Of a DNA stretch of 64,000 nt, positions 8,584 to 16,475 are shown piece by piece. The notes under the pieces are model-generated. The model saw only the letters and a list, made by a program, of their open reading frames with translations, made no database searches and had not been told where the DNA came from. This stretch comes from Kluyvera sp036759925 (GTDB lineage: Bacteria; Pseudomonadota; Gammaproteobacteria; Enterobacterales; Enterobacteriaceae): the NCBI RefSeq assembly GCF_036759925.1, contig NZ_JAPKIB010000002.1, positions 310,001 to 374,000 of the forward strand, read 5' to 3'. Position 1 is the stretch's first letter. Each line of letters begins with the position of its first letter. The position numbers and the translations under genes were made by a program.

Positions 8584-9477
8584 TTAGCGCAGCATATTGA
8601 GGGAAGGTGGTACCGGCTGCGGTATCGCCTTTTTTAAATGTTCATGTAGCTTTTCAATCTCCGGTGATTGCGCCGAAGCCTTCGGCCACACCAGCCAGTA
8701 GCTATCCCCCGTGGCAACGGCATCGTTAAAAGGCAGCGTCAGCAGCCCGCTGGCGAGCGCCTCCTGGCTCAACAGTAAGTCGCCTATCGCCACACCATGC
8801 CCGCCAATTGCGGCCAGATAGCCCTGCTCAAGGGTATCGAACACCTTGCCACGCGCGGTATTCAGCGTCGGGAATTGCCCGGTTCGTTTTAGCCAGCGTC
8901 GCCAGTCGCGGCGATCCGGGGAGGGGTGAATCAGCTCGCAGTGCTCGAGATGTTCCCTGGCCTGCGCGGTGAGCCCAGGGGCGCAGATAGGCACCAGCCA
9001 CTCCTCAAACAGCAACAGACTTTGCGTCCCGGAACCAAATTGGCCGTCGCCCAGTAAAATCGCGCAGTCGTAGGGTTCGCGACTGAAATCAACCGTATCG
9101 GTATCCATCCATACGCTAGAGAGGGCAATTTGCGGTGAGGTGAGCGGTTGCAGCGCTGCCAGTAGCCAGCGCATGGTCAACGTAGACGGCGCTTTTAGGC
9201 GAAGCTCGCGGCGACGGCGGCCAAAGGCCTCACAGGCTCGCTCCAGACTTTGAAAACCTTCGCTGAGCTGCGTTGCCAGCGTCTGCCCGGCGTCGGTCAC
9301 GGTGACTCGCGGCCCGTGTCGCTGAAAAAGGGTGCAGTCAAACCACTGCTCCAGCGTGCGGACATGGCGGCTCACCGCGCCGGGCGTAACGTTGAGTAAT
9401 TCAGCGGCTTTGCTGAATGAACCTAAGCGAGCTGCGGCTTCAAAAGCGCGCAGAGCGTACAACGGGGGAAGCGACAT
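8584..9477 (-). CDS. LysR-family regulator, GcvA-like subgroup
   Basis: 297 aa. The N-terminal helix-turn-helix (LYALRAFEAAARLGSFSKAAELLNVTPGAVSRHVRTLE) has the GcvA/AmpR-type sequence, followed by a LysR effector domain. Divergent from a LysE/RhtB exporter 112 bp away, which is the usual pairing of a LysR activator with an amino-acid exporter, so it probably controls that gene. No clear T-N11-A operator was assigned. Its 3' end touches the phosphatase gene with no spacer. Confidence 0.85.
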   Translation of the reverse strand: MSLPPLYALRAFEAAARLGSFSKAAELLNVTPGAVSRHVRTLEQWFDCTLFQRHGPRVTVTDAGQTLATQLSEGFQSLERACEAFGRRRRELRLKAPSTLTMRWLLAALQPLTSPQIALSSVWMDTDTVDFSREPYDCAILLGDGQFGSGTQSLLLFEEWLVPICAPGLTAQAREHLEHCELIHPSPDRRDWRRWLKRTGQFPTLNTARGKVFDTLEQGYLAAIGGHGVAIGDLLLSQEALASGLLTLPFNDAVATGDSYWLVWPKASAQSPEIEKLHEHLKKAIPQPVPPSLNMLR

Positions 9478-9589
9478 GGCGATTATCTATTGTGAGTTTT
9501 ACTCACATTGAAGCGTAGTTTTTTCCGTTTTTCAACGCGCGTACCCCGCCGAATAATGGCGGGCACTGGCTCGTTAATCGTAGGAGAAA

Positions 9590-10207
9590 ATGATGAATAT
9601 GGCTCTGCTCGCCGCCTATATGCTGGCGGTACTACTGCTGCTTGCGACGCCCGGCCCGGTGGTGGCGCTGGTTATGGGAACGGCGGCGCGTGAGGGGAGT
9701 CGTCGGGCGTTTATGACGGTTCTCGGCACTAACAGCGCATCGCTGGTGCTGATTGTGCTGGCTACTTTGATGCTGCTCGGCGTGGTGGCATTGTCGCCGG
9801 TCATGCTGTCACTGCTGGGGATAACGGGCTCGCTCTATATCGGCTGGAGCGCCGTCAGTAGCCTGATGCACAAGGCGCAGGATATCGAGGCGGTACCCGC
9901 GCGAGGCGGCCTGCTGAAGGGCTTTCTGGTAGGCATTTCAAACCCAAAGGACATTCTCTTTTTTGTCGCCTTCTTCCCGCAGTTTATTGCCATCACGGAC
10001 GACTTTACCCTGAGCATGCTGACGCTCTCGCTGGTGTGGGTGGTGTTTGATATTACCGTTCTGTCGCTCTATATCCTGACGGTTCAGCGCGTGTTGTCGG
10101 GAAGGTATGCTCTCCGCCTCGAACGCCTCTCAGCGCTGTTTTTACTGGCGGTTGCGCTGTTCGGCATTGTTTACAACGTCGGTGAAATGAGTACCCACTA
10201 TCATTGA
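9590..10207 (+). CDS. LysE/RhtB-family amino-acid exporter
   Basis: 205 aa, all hydrophobic with about six membrane segments. The LysE-family signature (ATPGPVVALVMGTAAREGSRRAF, then GFLVGISNPKDILFFVAFFPQF) is clear. It is an inner-membrane exporter of an amino acid or similar small molecule; the substrate cannot be read from sequence. Starts at 9590 or 9593 both follow AGGAG. Divergent from the LysR gene that probably regulates it. The stop codon (10205-10207) lies inside the -35 region of the prlC heat-shock-type promoter. Confidence 0.87.
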   Translation: MMNMALLAAYMLAVLLLLATPGPVVALVMGTAAREGSRRAFMTVLGTNSASLVLIVLATLMLLGVVALSPVMLSLLGITGSLYIGWSAVSSLMHKAQDIEAVPARGGLLKGFLVGISNPKDILFFVAFFPQFIAITDDFTLSMLTLSLVWVVFDITVLSLYILTVQRVLSGRYALRLERLSALFLLAVALFGIVYNVGEMSTHYH

Positions 10208-10233
10208 AATTCCCCCAACTATCCCCCATTCTA
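10202..10233 (+). promoter_or_regulatory. sigma-32-type promoter of prlC
   Basis: CATTGAAA (10202-10209), a 14-bp spacer and CCCCATTCTA (10224-10233) match the sigma-32 consensus CTTGAAA-N13-15-CCCCATnTA. prlC is a known heat-shock gene in E. coli. The -35 element overlaps the stop codon of the upstream exporter gene. Confidence 0.75.
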
Positions 10234-10292
10234 GATCTATCGCTAAAGCGCCGCTGAGCGCTTCATTTCTTTCTTAGACCAGGACTGCGCAT

Positions 10293-12335
10293 ATGACCAA
10301 TCCATTACTGACCCCCTTCGACCTACCGCCGTTTTCCCAGATTCAGCCCGAACATGTTGTCCCTGCCGTGACCAAAGCACTGAACGACTGTCGTGAGAAT
10401 GTGGAACGCGTAGTCGCGCAGGGCGGGCCGTATAGCTGGGAAAACCTTTGCCAGCCGCTGGCGGAAGTGGACGACGTGCTGGGGCGCATCTTCTCGCCGG
10501 TGAGCCACCTGAACTCGGTGCAGAACAGCCCGGAACTGCGTGAAGCCTATGAGCAGACGCTGCCGCTGCTGTCGGAATACAGCACCTGGGTCGGTCAAAA
10601 CGAAGGGCTGTACAACGCCTACCGCGACCTGCGCGATGGCGATAACTACGCCACGCTGAACACCGCGCAGAAAAAAGCGGTCGATAACGCGCTGCGTGAT
10701 TTTGAATTGTCCGGCATCGGCCTGCCGAAAGAGAAACAGCAGCGCTACGGCGAAATTGCGACCCGCCTGTCCGAGTTGGGCAACCAGTACAGCAACAACG
10801 TGCTCGATGCCACCATGGGCTGGAGCAAGCTGGTGACCGATGAAGCCGAACTCTCCGGCATGCCGGAAAGCGCGCTGGCCGCGGCGAAAGCCCAGGCTGA
10901 AGCCAAAGAGCAGGAAGGTTACCTGCTGACGCTGGATATTCCGAGCTACCTGCCGGTGATGACCTACTGCGACAATCAGGCGCTGCGTGAAGAGCTGTAC
11001 CGCGCCTACTCCACTCGCGCCTCCGACCAGGGGCCGAACGCCGGTAAGTGGGATAACACCCCGGTGATGGAAGAGATTCTGGCGCTGCGCCACGAGCTGG
11101 CTCAGTTGCTGGGCTTTGAAAGCTACGCTTTTAAATCGCTCGCCACCAAAATGGCGGAAAACCCACAGCAGGTGCTCGACTTCCTGACGGATCTGGCCAA
11201 ACGCGCCCGTCCGCAGGGTGAGAAAGAGCTGGCCCAGCTGCGCGCCTTCGCCAAAGCTGAATTTGGCGTCGACGAACTGCAGCCGTGGGATATCGCCTAC
11301 TACAGCGAAAAACAGAAACAGCATCTCTACAGCATCAGCGACGAGCAGCTGCGCCCGTACTTCCCGGAAAACAAAGCCGTTAACGGCCTGTTTGAAGTGG
11401 TTAAGCGCATTTACGGCATCACCGCCAAAGAGCGTACCGACGTTGACGTCTGGAACCCGGAAGTGCGCTTCTTCGAGCTGTATGACGAAAGCAACGAACT
11501 GCGCGGCAGTTTCTATCTCGACCTGTACGCCCGTGAACACAAGCGCGGCGGGGCGTGGATGGATGACTGCGTCGGCCAGATGCGTAAACTCGATGGCACG
11601 CTACAAAAACCGGTCGCCTACCTGACCTGTAACTTTAACCGTCCGGTGAACGGCAAACCGGCGCTGTTTACCCATGACGAAGTGATCACCCTGTTCCATG
11701 AGTTCGGCCACGGCCTGCACCACATGCTGACCCGCATCGAAACTGCCGGTGTGTCCGGTATCAGCGGGGTGCCGTGGGATGCGGTCGAGCTGCCGAGCCA
11801 GTTTATGGAAAACTGGTGCTGGGAGCCGGAAGCGCTGGCGTTTATCTCCGGCCACTTTGAAACCGGCGAACCGTTGCCGAAAGAGCTGCTGGATAAAATG
11901 CTGGCGGCGAAAAACTACCAGGCCGCGCTGTTTATCCTGCGTCAGCTGGAGTTTGGTCTGTTCGACTTCCGCCTGCACGCCCAGTACAACCCGCAGCAGG
12001 GTGCGAAAGTGCTCGAGACGCTGGCCGAAATCAAGAAACAGGTCGCCGTGGTACCAGGCCCGACCTGGGGTCGTTTCCCACACGCCTTCAGCCACATCTT
12101 TGCCGGTGGCTATGCGGCGGGCTATTACAGCTACCTGTGGGCCGATGTGCTGGCGGCAGATGCCTTCTCTCGCTTTGAGGAAGAGGGGATCTTCAACCGT
12201 CAGACCGGGCAGTCGTTCCTCGACAACATCCTGACCCGCGGTGGTTCTGAAGAGCCGATGGCGCTGTTCAAACGCTTCCGTGGCCGTGAACCTCAGCTGG
12301 ATGCAATGCTTGAGCATTACGGGATTAAAGGCTGA
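10293..12335 (+). CDS. prlC: oligopeptidase A
   Basis: 680 aa, identical in length to E. coli PrlC (OpdA). A cytoplasmic M3-family zinc metallopeptidase that degrades short peptides, including cleaved signal peptides. The zinc motif HEFGH lies at residues 469-473 (LFHEFGHGLHHML), with the downstream glutamate in the E-x-PSQFMENW segment. Followed 8 bp later by rsmJ, as in E. coli, so the two are co-transcribed. A sigma-32-type promoter precedes it. Confidence 0.97.
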   Translation: MTNPLLTPFDLPPFSQIQPEHVVPAVTKALNDCRENVERVVAQGGPYSWENLCQPLAEVDDVLGRIFSPVSHLNSVQNSPELREAYEQTLPLLSEYSTWVGQNEGLYNAYRDLRDGDNYATLNTAQKKAVDNALRDFELSGIGLPKEKQQRYGEIATRLSELGNQYSNNVLDATMGWSKLVTDEAELSGMPESALAAAKAQAEAKEQEGYLLTLDIPSYLPVMTYCDNQALREELYRAYSTRASDQGPNAGKWDNTPVMEEILALRHELAQLLGFESYAFKSLATKMAENPQQVLDFLTDLAKRARPQGEKELAQLRAFAKAEFGVDELQPWDIAYYSEKQKQHLYSISDEQLRPYFPENKAVNGLFEVVKRIYGITAKERTDVDVWNPEVRFFELYDESNELRGSFYLDLYAREHKRGGAWMDDCVGQMRKLDGTLQKPVAYLTCNFNRPVNGKPALFTHDEVITLFHEFGHGLHHMLTRIETAGVSGISGVPWDAVELPSQFMENWCWEPEALAFISGHFETGEPLPKELLDKMLAAKNYQAALFILRQLEFGLFDFRLHAQYNPQQGAKVLETLAEIKKQVAVVPGPTWGRFPHAFSHIFAGGYAAGYYSYLWADVLAADAFSRFEEEGIFNRQTGQSFLDNILTRGGSEEPMALFKRFRGREPQLDAMLEHYGIKG

Positions 12336-12343
12336 TTGTTGTC

Positions 12344-13096
12344 GTGAAAATCTGCTTACTTGATGAAACGGGCGCCGGAGACGGCGCCTTATCTGTTCTT
12401 GCCGCCCGCTGGGGGCTGGAACAGGACGACGACAACCTGATGGCGCTGGTGATGACCCCGGAGCATCTGGAACTGCGTAAACGCGATGAGCCTAAGCTTG
12501 GCGGCATCTTCGTTGATTTTGTTGGCGGGGCGATGGCGCACCGACGCAAATTCGGCGGTGGTCGTGGTGAAGCGGTGGCGAAAGCCGTGGGCGTGAAAGG
12601 CGGTTATCTGCCGGACGTGGTGGATGCGACGGCGGGGCTGGGACGCGATGCCTTTGTGCTGGCTTCCGTTGGCTGCCGCGTGCGGATGCTGGAGCGTAAC
12701 CCGGTGGTGGCGGCGCTGCTCGATGATGGCCTGGCGCGTGGCTACGCGGACCCGGAGATCGGCCCGTGGTTGCAGGAGCGGCTACAGCTAATTCATGCGT
12801 CCAGCCTGACGGCGTTAACCGATATCAGCCCGCGTCCGCAGGTGGTGTATCTTGACCCGATGTTCCCGCATAAGCAGAAAAGCGCGCTGGTGAAGAAAGA
12901 GATGCGCGTGTTTCAGTCGCTGGTGGGGCCGGATTTAGATGCGGATGGCCTGCTGGAACCGGCGCGTCAGTTGGCAACCAAACGCGTGGTGGTGAAACGC
13001 CCGGATTACGCACCGCCGCTGGCGGATGTGGCGACGCCGAATGCGGTGGTTACCAAAGGGCATCGGTTTGATATTTATGCGGGGACGGCGGAGTAA
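12344..13096 (+). CDS. rsmJ: 16S rRNA (guanine1516-N2)-methyltransferase RsmJ
   Basis: 250 aa from a GTG start, the same length as E. coli RsmJ (YhiQ), with very similar sequence (RKRDEPKLGGIFVDFVGGAMAHRRKFGGGRGEAVAKAVG read in part: GGIFVDFVGGAMAHRRKF). It methylates G1516 of 16S rRNA with SAM. The SAM-binding motif (VVDATAGLGRDAFVLAS) and the DPMFPHK motif are visible. It is 8 bp after prlC and ends at a REP element. Confidence 0.96.
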   Translation: MKICLLDETGAGDGALSVLAARWGLEQDDDNLMALVMTPEHLELRKRDEPKLGGIFVDFVGGAMAHRRKFGGGRGEAVAKAVGVKGGYLPDVVDATAGLGRDAFVLASVGCRVRMLERNPVVAALLDDGLARGYADPEIGPWLQERLQLIHASSLTALTDISPRPQVVYLDPMFPHKQKSALVKKEMRVFQSLVGPDLDADGLLEPARQLATKRVVVKRPDYAPPLADVATPNAVVTKGHRFDIYAGTAE

Positions 13097-13110
13097 TTCC
13101 GCCTTCCCAA

Positions 13111-13204
13111 TGTAGCCCGGCCGAGCAAAGCGACGCCGGGGAGCGGTGCCGGGATGAACACCGAGCAGCCCCGGGGTCGGCGTAAACGCCTCGCCCGGGC
13201 TACA
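13111..13204. repeat. REP-type palindromic repeat pair
   Basis: Starts tgtagcccggccgagc and ends cgcctcgcccgggctaca, making an overall inverted pair between convergent rsmJ and the flavoprotein gene. Confidence 0.8.
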
Positions 13205-13235
13205 CGTATTGTTAGCCGCCATCCGGCATTACCGA

Positions 13236-14435
13236 CTAAACAAACGGTGCCAGCGGATCCGCAATCTCAAACGCCACCGCACGATCTGCTTTCGGCGGAT
13301 AAATCAGCTCGCTGACAATCGACACTTTCAGTTTCTTTGCCTCTTCACGCTTGAGCTTCACCTGCTGATCCCAGCCTTCACTGTACACCGCGCCCCATGC
13401 GCCCAGATCCAGACAGGTCACGTACATCTCCTGGCGATATGGCAACGGTGCTACATCCAGCACGCTTGCCGCGGCGTTGTTCCCGGCAAATTTGCCCAGC
13501 AGAATGGCGTGCTGGCAGGTCATCAGCGCATGGTTGTCTTTGTCATCGGTCGCGGCGTAAGCCACATCGCCGGTAGCATAGATATCGTCATGGCCCAGCA
13601 CCTGCAGATTACCGTTGACGTGCAGACGACCCTGACGGTCGCGCGGCGCATCAATCTGTGCGGTCAGCCCGTTGGCCTGTACGCCGACGGTCCAGATAAC
13701 GGTCTGCGAGGCGATAACCTGGCCATCTTTCAGCGTGACGCCGGAGGCATCCACGCTCTCTACTTCCGCGTTCACCAGCCACTCCACGCCCAGTTCGGCG
13801 GAGGCTTCGATAATCACATCGCGTAATTCCTGGCTCCAGCGGCCGCCCGGCTGCGCACCGCGCTCAACTACGACAACTCTGGTCTTAGCATCTTCACCCA
13901 GGATTTCACGCAGACGGCCAGGAAGTTCCAGCGCCATCTCAATCCCGGTGAAGCCACCGCCGCACACCACCACGGTGTTACGCGCTTCGCTCTCAGGCTG
14001 GCCCGCCAGATCTTTCAGATGCTGTTCCAGGACCGTCGCGCTTTCCAGTTGGTCGAGGTCGAACGCGTGCTCGGCGGCACCGGCAACGATATCGCGGTTT
14101 ACGTGGCTGCCGCTGGCAAGTACCAGGCGATCGTAGCGGCGCAGGCGCACTTCGCCGTTCTCATCTTTCCAGCTCACCTCTTTCGAAGCCGGAAGGATCT
14201 GCTCAACGGTGCCGCGCAGGAACTTAACGCCGGTGACGTCGAACAGCGGCATCAGTGGGGAAACCAGCGTCTGAACGTGGCTTTCATAAAAACGCGGACG
14301 CACGCGCAGCTCTGGCTGTGGCGCAATCACCGTAATATCAACGGCCTGCTGGTGTTTGTCTGCCAGACGCGCGGCGCTCAGCGCTGCCCACATACCGGCA
14401 AAACCGGCACCGACGATCAGAATTTGTTTACGCAT
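13236..14435 (-). CDS. NAD(P)H/FAD-dependent oxidoreductase, NDH-2-like
   Basis: 399 aa. Two Rossmann motifs are visible: the N-terminal FAD site VGAGFAGMWAA and the NAD(P)H site VCGGGFTGIEMA, plus the second FAD motif IYATGDVAY. The layout is that of type II NADH dehydrogenases, but it is shorter than Ndh (434 aa) and clearly diverged. It probably oxidises NADH and passes electrons to a quinone or another acceptor; that is inference. Divergent from an Rrf2 regulator with a 233-bp shared promoter region, so expression is likely tied to redox, nitric oxide or iron-sulphur status. The pair sits where E. coli has dtpB. Confidence 0.82.
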   Translation of the reverse strand: MRKQILIVGAGFAGMWAALSAARLADKHQQAVDITVIAPQPELRVRPRFYESHVQTLVSPLMPLFDVTGVKFLRGTVEQILPASKEVSWKDENGEVRLRRYDRLVLASGSHVNRDIVAGAAEHAFDLDQLESATVLEQHLKDLAGQPESEARNTVVVCGGGFTGIEMALELPGRLREILGEDAKTRVVVVERGAQPGGRWSQELRDVIIEASAELGVEWLVNAEVESVDASGVTLKDGQVIASQTVIWTVGVQANGLTAQIDAPRDRQGRLHVNGNLQVLGHDDIYATGDVAYAATDDKDNHALMTCQHAILLGKFAGNNAAASVLDVAPLPYRQEMYVTCLDLGAWGAVYSEGWDQQVKLKREEAKKLKVSIVSELIYPPKADRAVAFEIADPLAPFV

Positions 14436-14668
14436 TAGGTTTGTCTCACTGGTGACTACGATTAATTGACTCGGATTTTATTGGTCGTAGTTAAAGATTG
14501 CAACGTGATTCGCTTCAGCAAACGCACCAGAAGAGACATTTTTAAATTATCTATTTGATATTTAATTGATTAAATTTTTATGCATTCAGTATTTATGCTT
14601 GCTATCTGGAATGCGTCAGATGAAAAAGCTACAATAACTCAGATTAATTTTGGCTGAGATAAGAGCGC

Positions 14669-15175
14669 ATGGCATTCTACAGTTCTGGGGTTGAGTACGG
14701 CATACATAGTCTGATGTGCATGGTGGACGGCAAAGGTGACGCCCGCGATATGAGCGTGCGCGAAATTGCCGAGCTGCAAAGCGTGCCCTACGACTATCTG
14801 GCCAAAATCTTTACTCGCCTGTCGAAGGCCGGCCTGGTGCGCAGCATCGAAGGGAAGGGCGGTGGTTTTCAGCTGGCGAAACCGGCTGAAGACATTACGG
14901 TGCTGGACGTGGTCAATGCGATCGATGGCGATAAGCGTATTTTTGAGTGCCGGGAAATTCGTCAGCGTCTGGCGGTGTTTGATGAGCAGCCGCCGGAATG
15001 GGCCTGCGAAGGTATCTGCGGCGTGCGTTCGGTGATGGACATGGCGCAGCAGCGGATGGAAGAGGCGTTAGGCCAGCATACGATTCTGGACCTGGCGCGT
15101 AAGATGTACCGCAAAGCACCGGATACCTTCGTGGTAGAGGTGCAGGAGTGGATTGCCGGGCGGAAAAACGCGTGA
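14669..15175 (+). CDS. Rrf2-family transcriptional regulator
   Basis: 168 aa. The winged helix-turn-helix (SVREIAELQSVPYDYLAKIFTRLSKAGLV) and the wing (SIEGKGGGFQLAKPAEDI) are typical of the Rrf2 family (IscR, NsrR, RsrR). Cysteines at 94, 113 and 117 fall in the region where the family binds an Fe-S cluster, but the spacing (C-x18-C-x3-C) differs from IscR and NsrR (C-x5-C-x5-C). It is therefore a candidate cluster-binding or thiol sensor of a different subtype. It probably regulates the divergent flavoprotein gene. The name YwnA/NsrR is not justified. Confidence 0.85.
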   Translation: MAFYSSGVEYGIHSLMCMVDGKGDARDMSVREIAELQSVPYDYLAKIFTRLSKAGLVRSIEGKGGGFQLAKPAEDITVLDVVNAIDGDKRIFECREIRQRLAVFDEQPPEWACEGICGVRSVMDMAQQRMEEALGQHTILDLARKMYRKAPDTFVVEVQEWIAGRKNA

Positions 15176-15180
15176 ACTAA

Positions 15181-15253
15181 GTAGCCCGGCCGAACGCCGT
15201 GACGCCGGGGAAGCCCCCGGAGTCGGCGCTGGCGCGCCTCGTCCGGGCTACCG
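15181..15253. repeat. REP-type palindromic repeat pair
   Basis: gtagcccggccgaac..gtccgggctacc; the ends are inverted repeats of each other. It lies between the convergent rrf2-type gene and uspA. Confidence 0.8.
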
Positions 15254-15261
15254 AATAAGAT

Positions 15262-15699
15262 TTACTCTTCTTCGTCGTCACGCAGTGGAACAATCAGCAT
15301 ATCAACGTGAACGGTGTTGATCAGCTGGCGAGCAGAAGACATCAGTTTGCTCCAGAAATCCTGGTGATGACCGCAGACAACCAGGTCCATATCGTATTTC
15401 TTGATAGCATCAACCAGCACCTGACCCAGGTCGCCGCTACCGCTCAGGGTTTCGGTGATTGGGTAGCCCGCACCGGTAGAGAGTTCGCTCAGCGCGTGGT
15501 GGGTCTCTTCGGAGATACGTTTCTGCATATCGCCCAGATTGACATCAATCAGCCCGGTGTAGAGATCGGAATAGTTCACGTCAACGTGAATCAAAGAGAC
15601 TTTCGCATTGTAAGGGCGAGCCATTGATACCGCTTTCTCCACCAGAACTTTGCTCTCTGGTGAAAGGTCGACGGCGATAAGAATGTGTTTGTAAGCCAT
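15262..15699 (-). CDS. uspA: universal stress protein A
   Basis: 145 aa starting MAYKHILIAVDLSPESKVLVEKA, nearly the same as E. coli UspA (144 aa). A small cytoplasmic dimer of the Usp alpha/beta fold, induced on growth arrest and many stresses. The start at 15699 follows a GGAG site; the longer frame to 15858 is not supported. Divergent from uspB as in E. coli. Confidence 0.96.
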   Translation of the reverse strand: MAYKHILIAVDLSPESKVLVEKAVSMARPYNAKVSLIHVDVNYSDLYTGLIDVNLGDMQKRISEETHHALSELSTGAGYPITETLSGSGDLGQVLVDAIKKYDMDLVVCGHHQDFWSKLMSSARQLINTVHVDMLIVPLRDDEEE

Positions 15700-16083
15700 A
15701 GTGTTACTCCTTCCATAAAGTTGTCGATGACTGTTGGACCAGACAGCCCATGCGCTGTCCCTTGCCCGCGTCCTGCGTGCCACATGCGCGGGGTTTGCCC
15801 TTAAAGACCTAATTGTAGAAGATATTTCTACCTTATAGTGGCCTTGGGGCGCCGTCAATGCATCCGGTTCGCCAATTAGTTAAACAAATTTTTCAATCTT
15901 ACGTATTGATAACGATTAACCTTGTGGTAAAAAATTTAACTGATCTCCTACACTATTTAATGAGCCGATCGAATAAATAAACGTGATCGGAATCGCACTC
16001 TTTTACTGAGGTGTTGGTGGGAAATTGGGGAGCGGTATGCCCTGGGGGGGATTTCTCTGAGGGCTGGTCGCCGGGGAGGAGTT
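15700..16083. promoter_or_regulatory. divergent uspA-uspB promoter region
   Basis: 384 bp without a gene. It contains an inverted repeat GTAGAA-gatat-TTCTAC (15815-15831) about 115 bp upstream of uspA, AT-rich DNA at 15880-15980 and a G-rich leader just before uspB. In E. coli uspA has a sigma-70 promoter and uspB a sigma-S promoter; neither was assigned with confidence here. Confidence 0.45.
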
Positions 16084-16419
16084 ATGATCAGCACGATTGC
16101 GCTGTTTTGGGCCCTGTGTGTCGTTTGTGTGGTGAATATGGCACGTTACTTCTCGTCGTTACGTGCGCTATTGGTGGTACTACGAGGTTGCGATCCCTTG
16201 CTCTATCAGTATGTCGATGGCGGTGGCTTTTTCACCTCCCACGGCCAGCCGGGCAAGCAGATGCGCCTGGTCTGGTACATTTACGGGCAGCGTTACCGCG
16301 ACCATCACGACGATGAATTTATTCGTCGCTGTGAGCGCGTTCGCCGTCAGTTTATTTTGACCAGTTCGCTCTGTGGATTGGTGGTCATCAGCTTAATTGC
16401 GTTGATGATTTGGCACTAA
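16084..16419 (+). CDS. uspB: universal stress protein B
   Basis: 111 aa, the length of E. coli UspB, with a hydrophobic N-terminal segment (residues 1-22) and a C-terminal one (ILTSSLCGLVVISLIALMIW, about 91-110). An inner-membrane protein needed for ethanol tolerance in stationary phase in E. coli. A GGGGAGGAG site precedes the ATG. Divergent from uspA and convergent with pitA. Confidence 0.95.
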   Translation: MISTIALFWALCVVCVVNMARYFSSLRALLVVLRGCDPLLYQYVDGGGFFTSHGQPGKQMRLVWYIYGQRYRDHHDDEFIRRCERVRRQFILTSSLCGLVVISLIALMIWH

Positions 16420-16420
16420 G

Positions 16421-16454
16421 TAAAAAAAAACGGGCCAGTTTCCTGACCCGTTTT
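16421..16454. terminator. bidirectional terminator between uspB and pitA
   Basis: A-run, then ACGGG-c-CAG / CTG-a-CCCGT stem with a 4-nt loop, then TTTT. It serves both converging genes. Confidence 0.8.
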
Positions 16455-16475
16455 AATGTTTTTATCGCCGCTGAC

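Noticed and set aside
10323..11540. 405-codon open frame antisense to prlC
   Set aside because: It is the mirror of a strongly conserved high-GC coding sequence, has no ribosome-binding site and no recognisable protein features.
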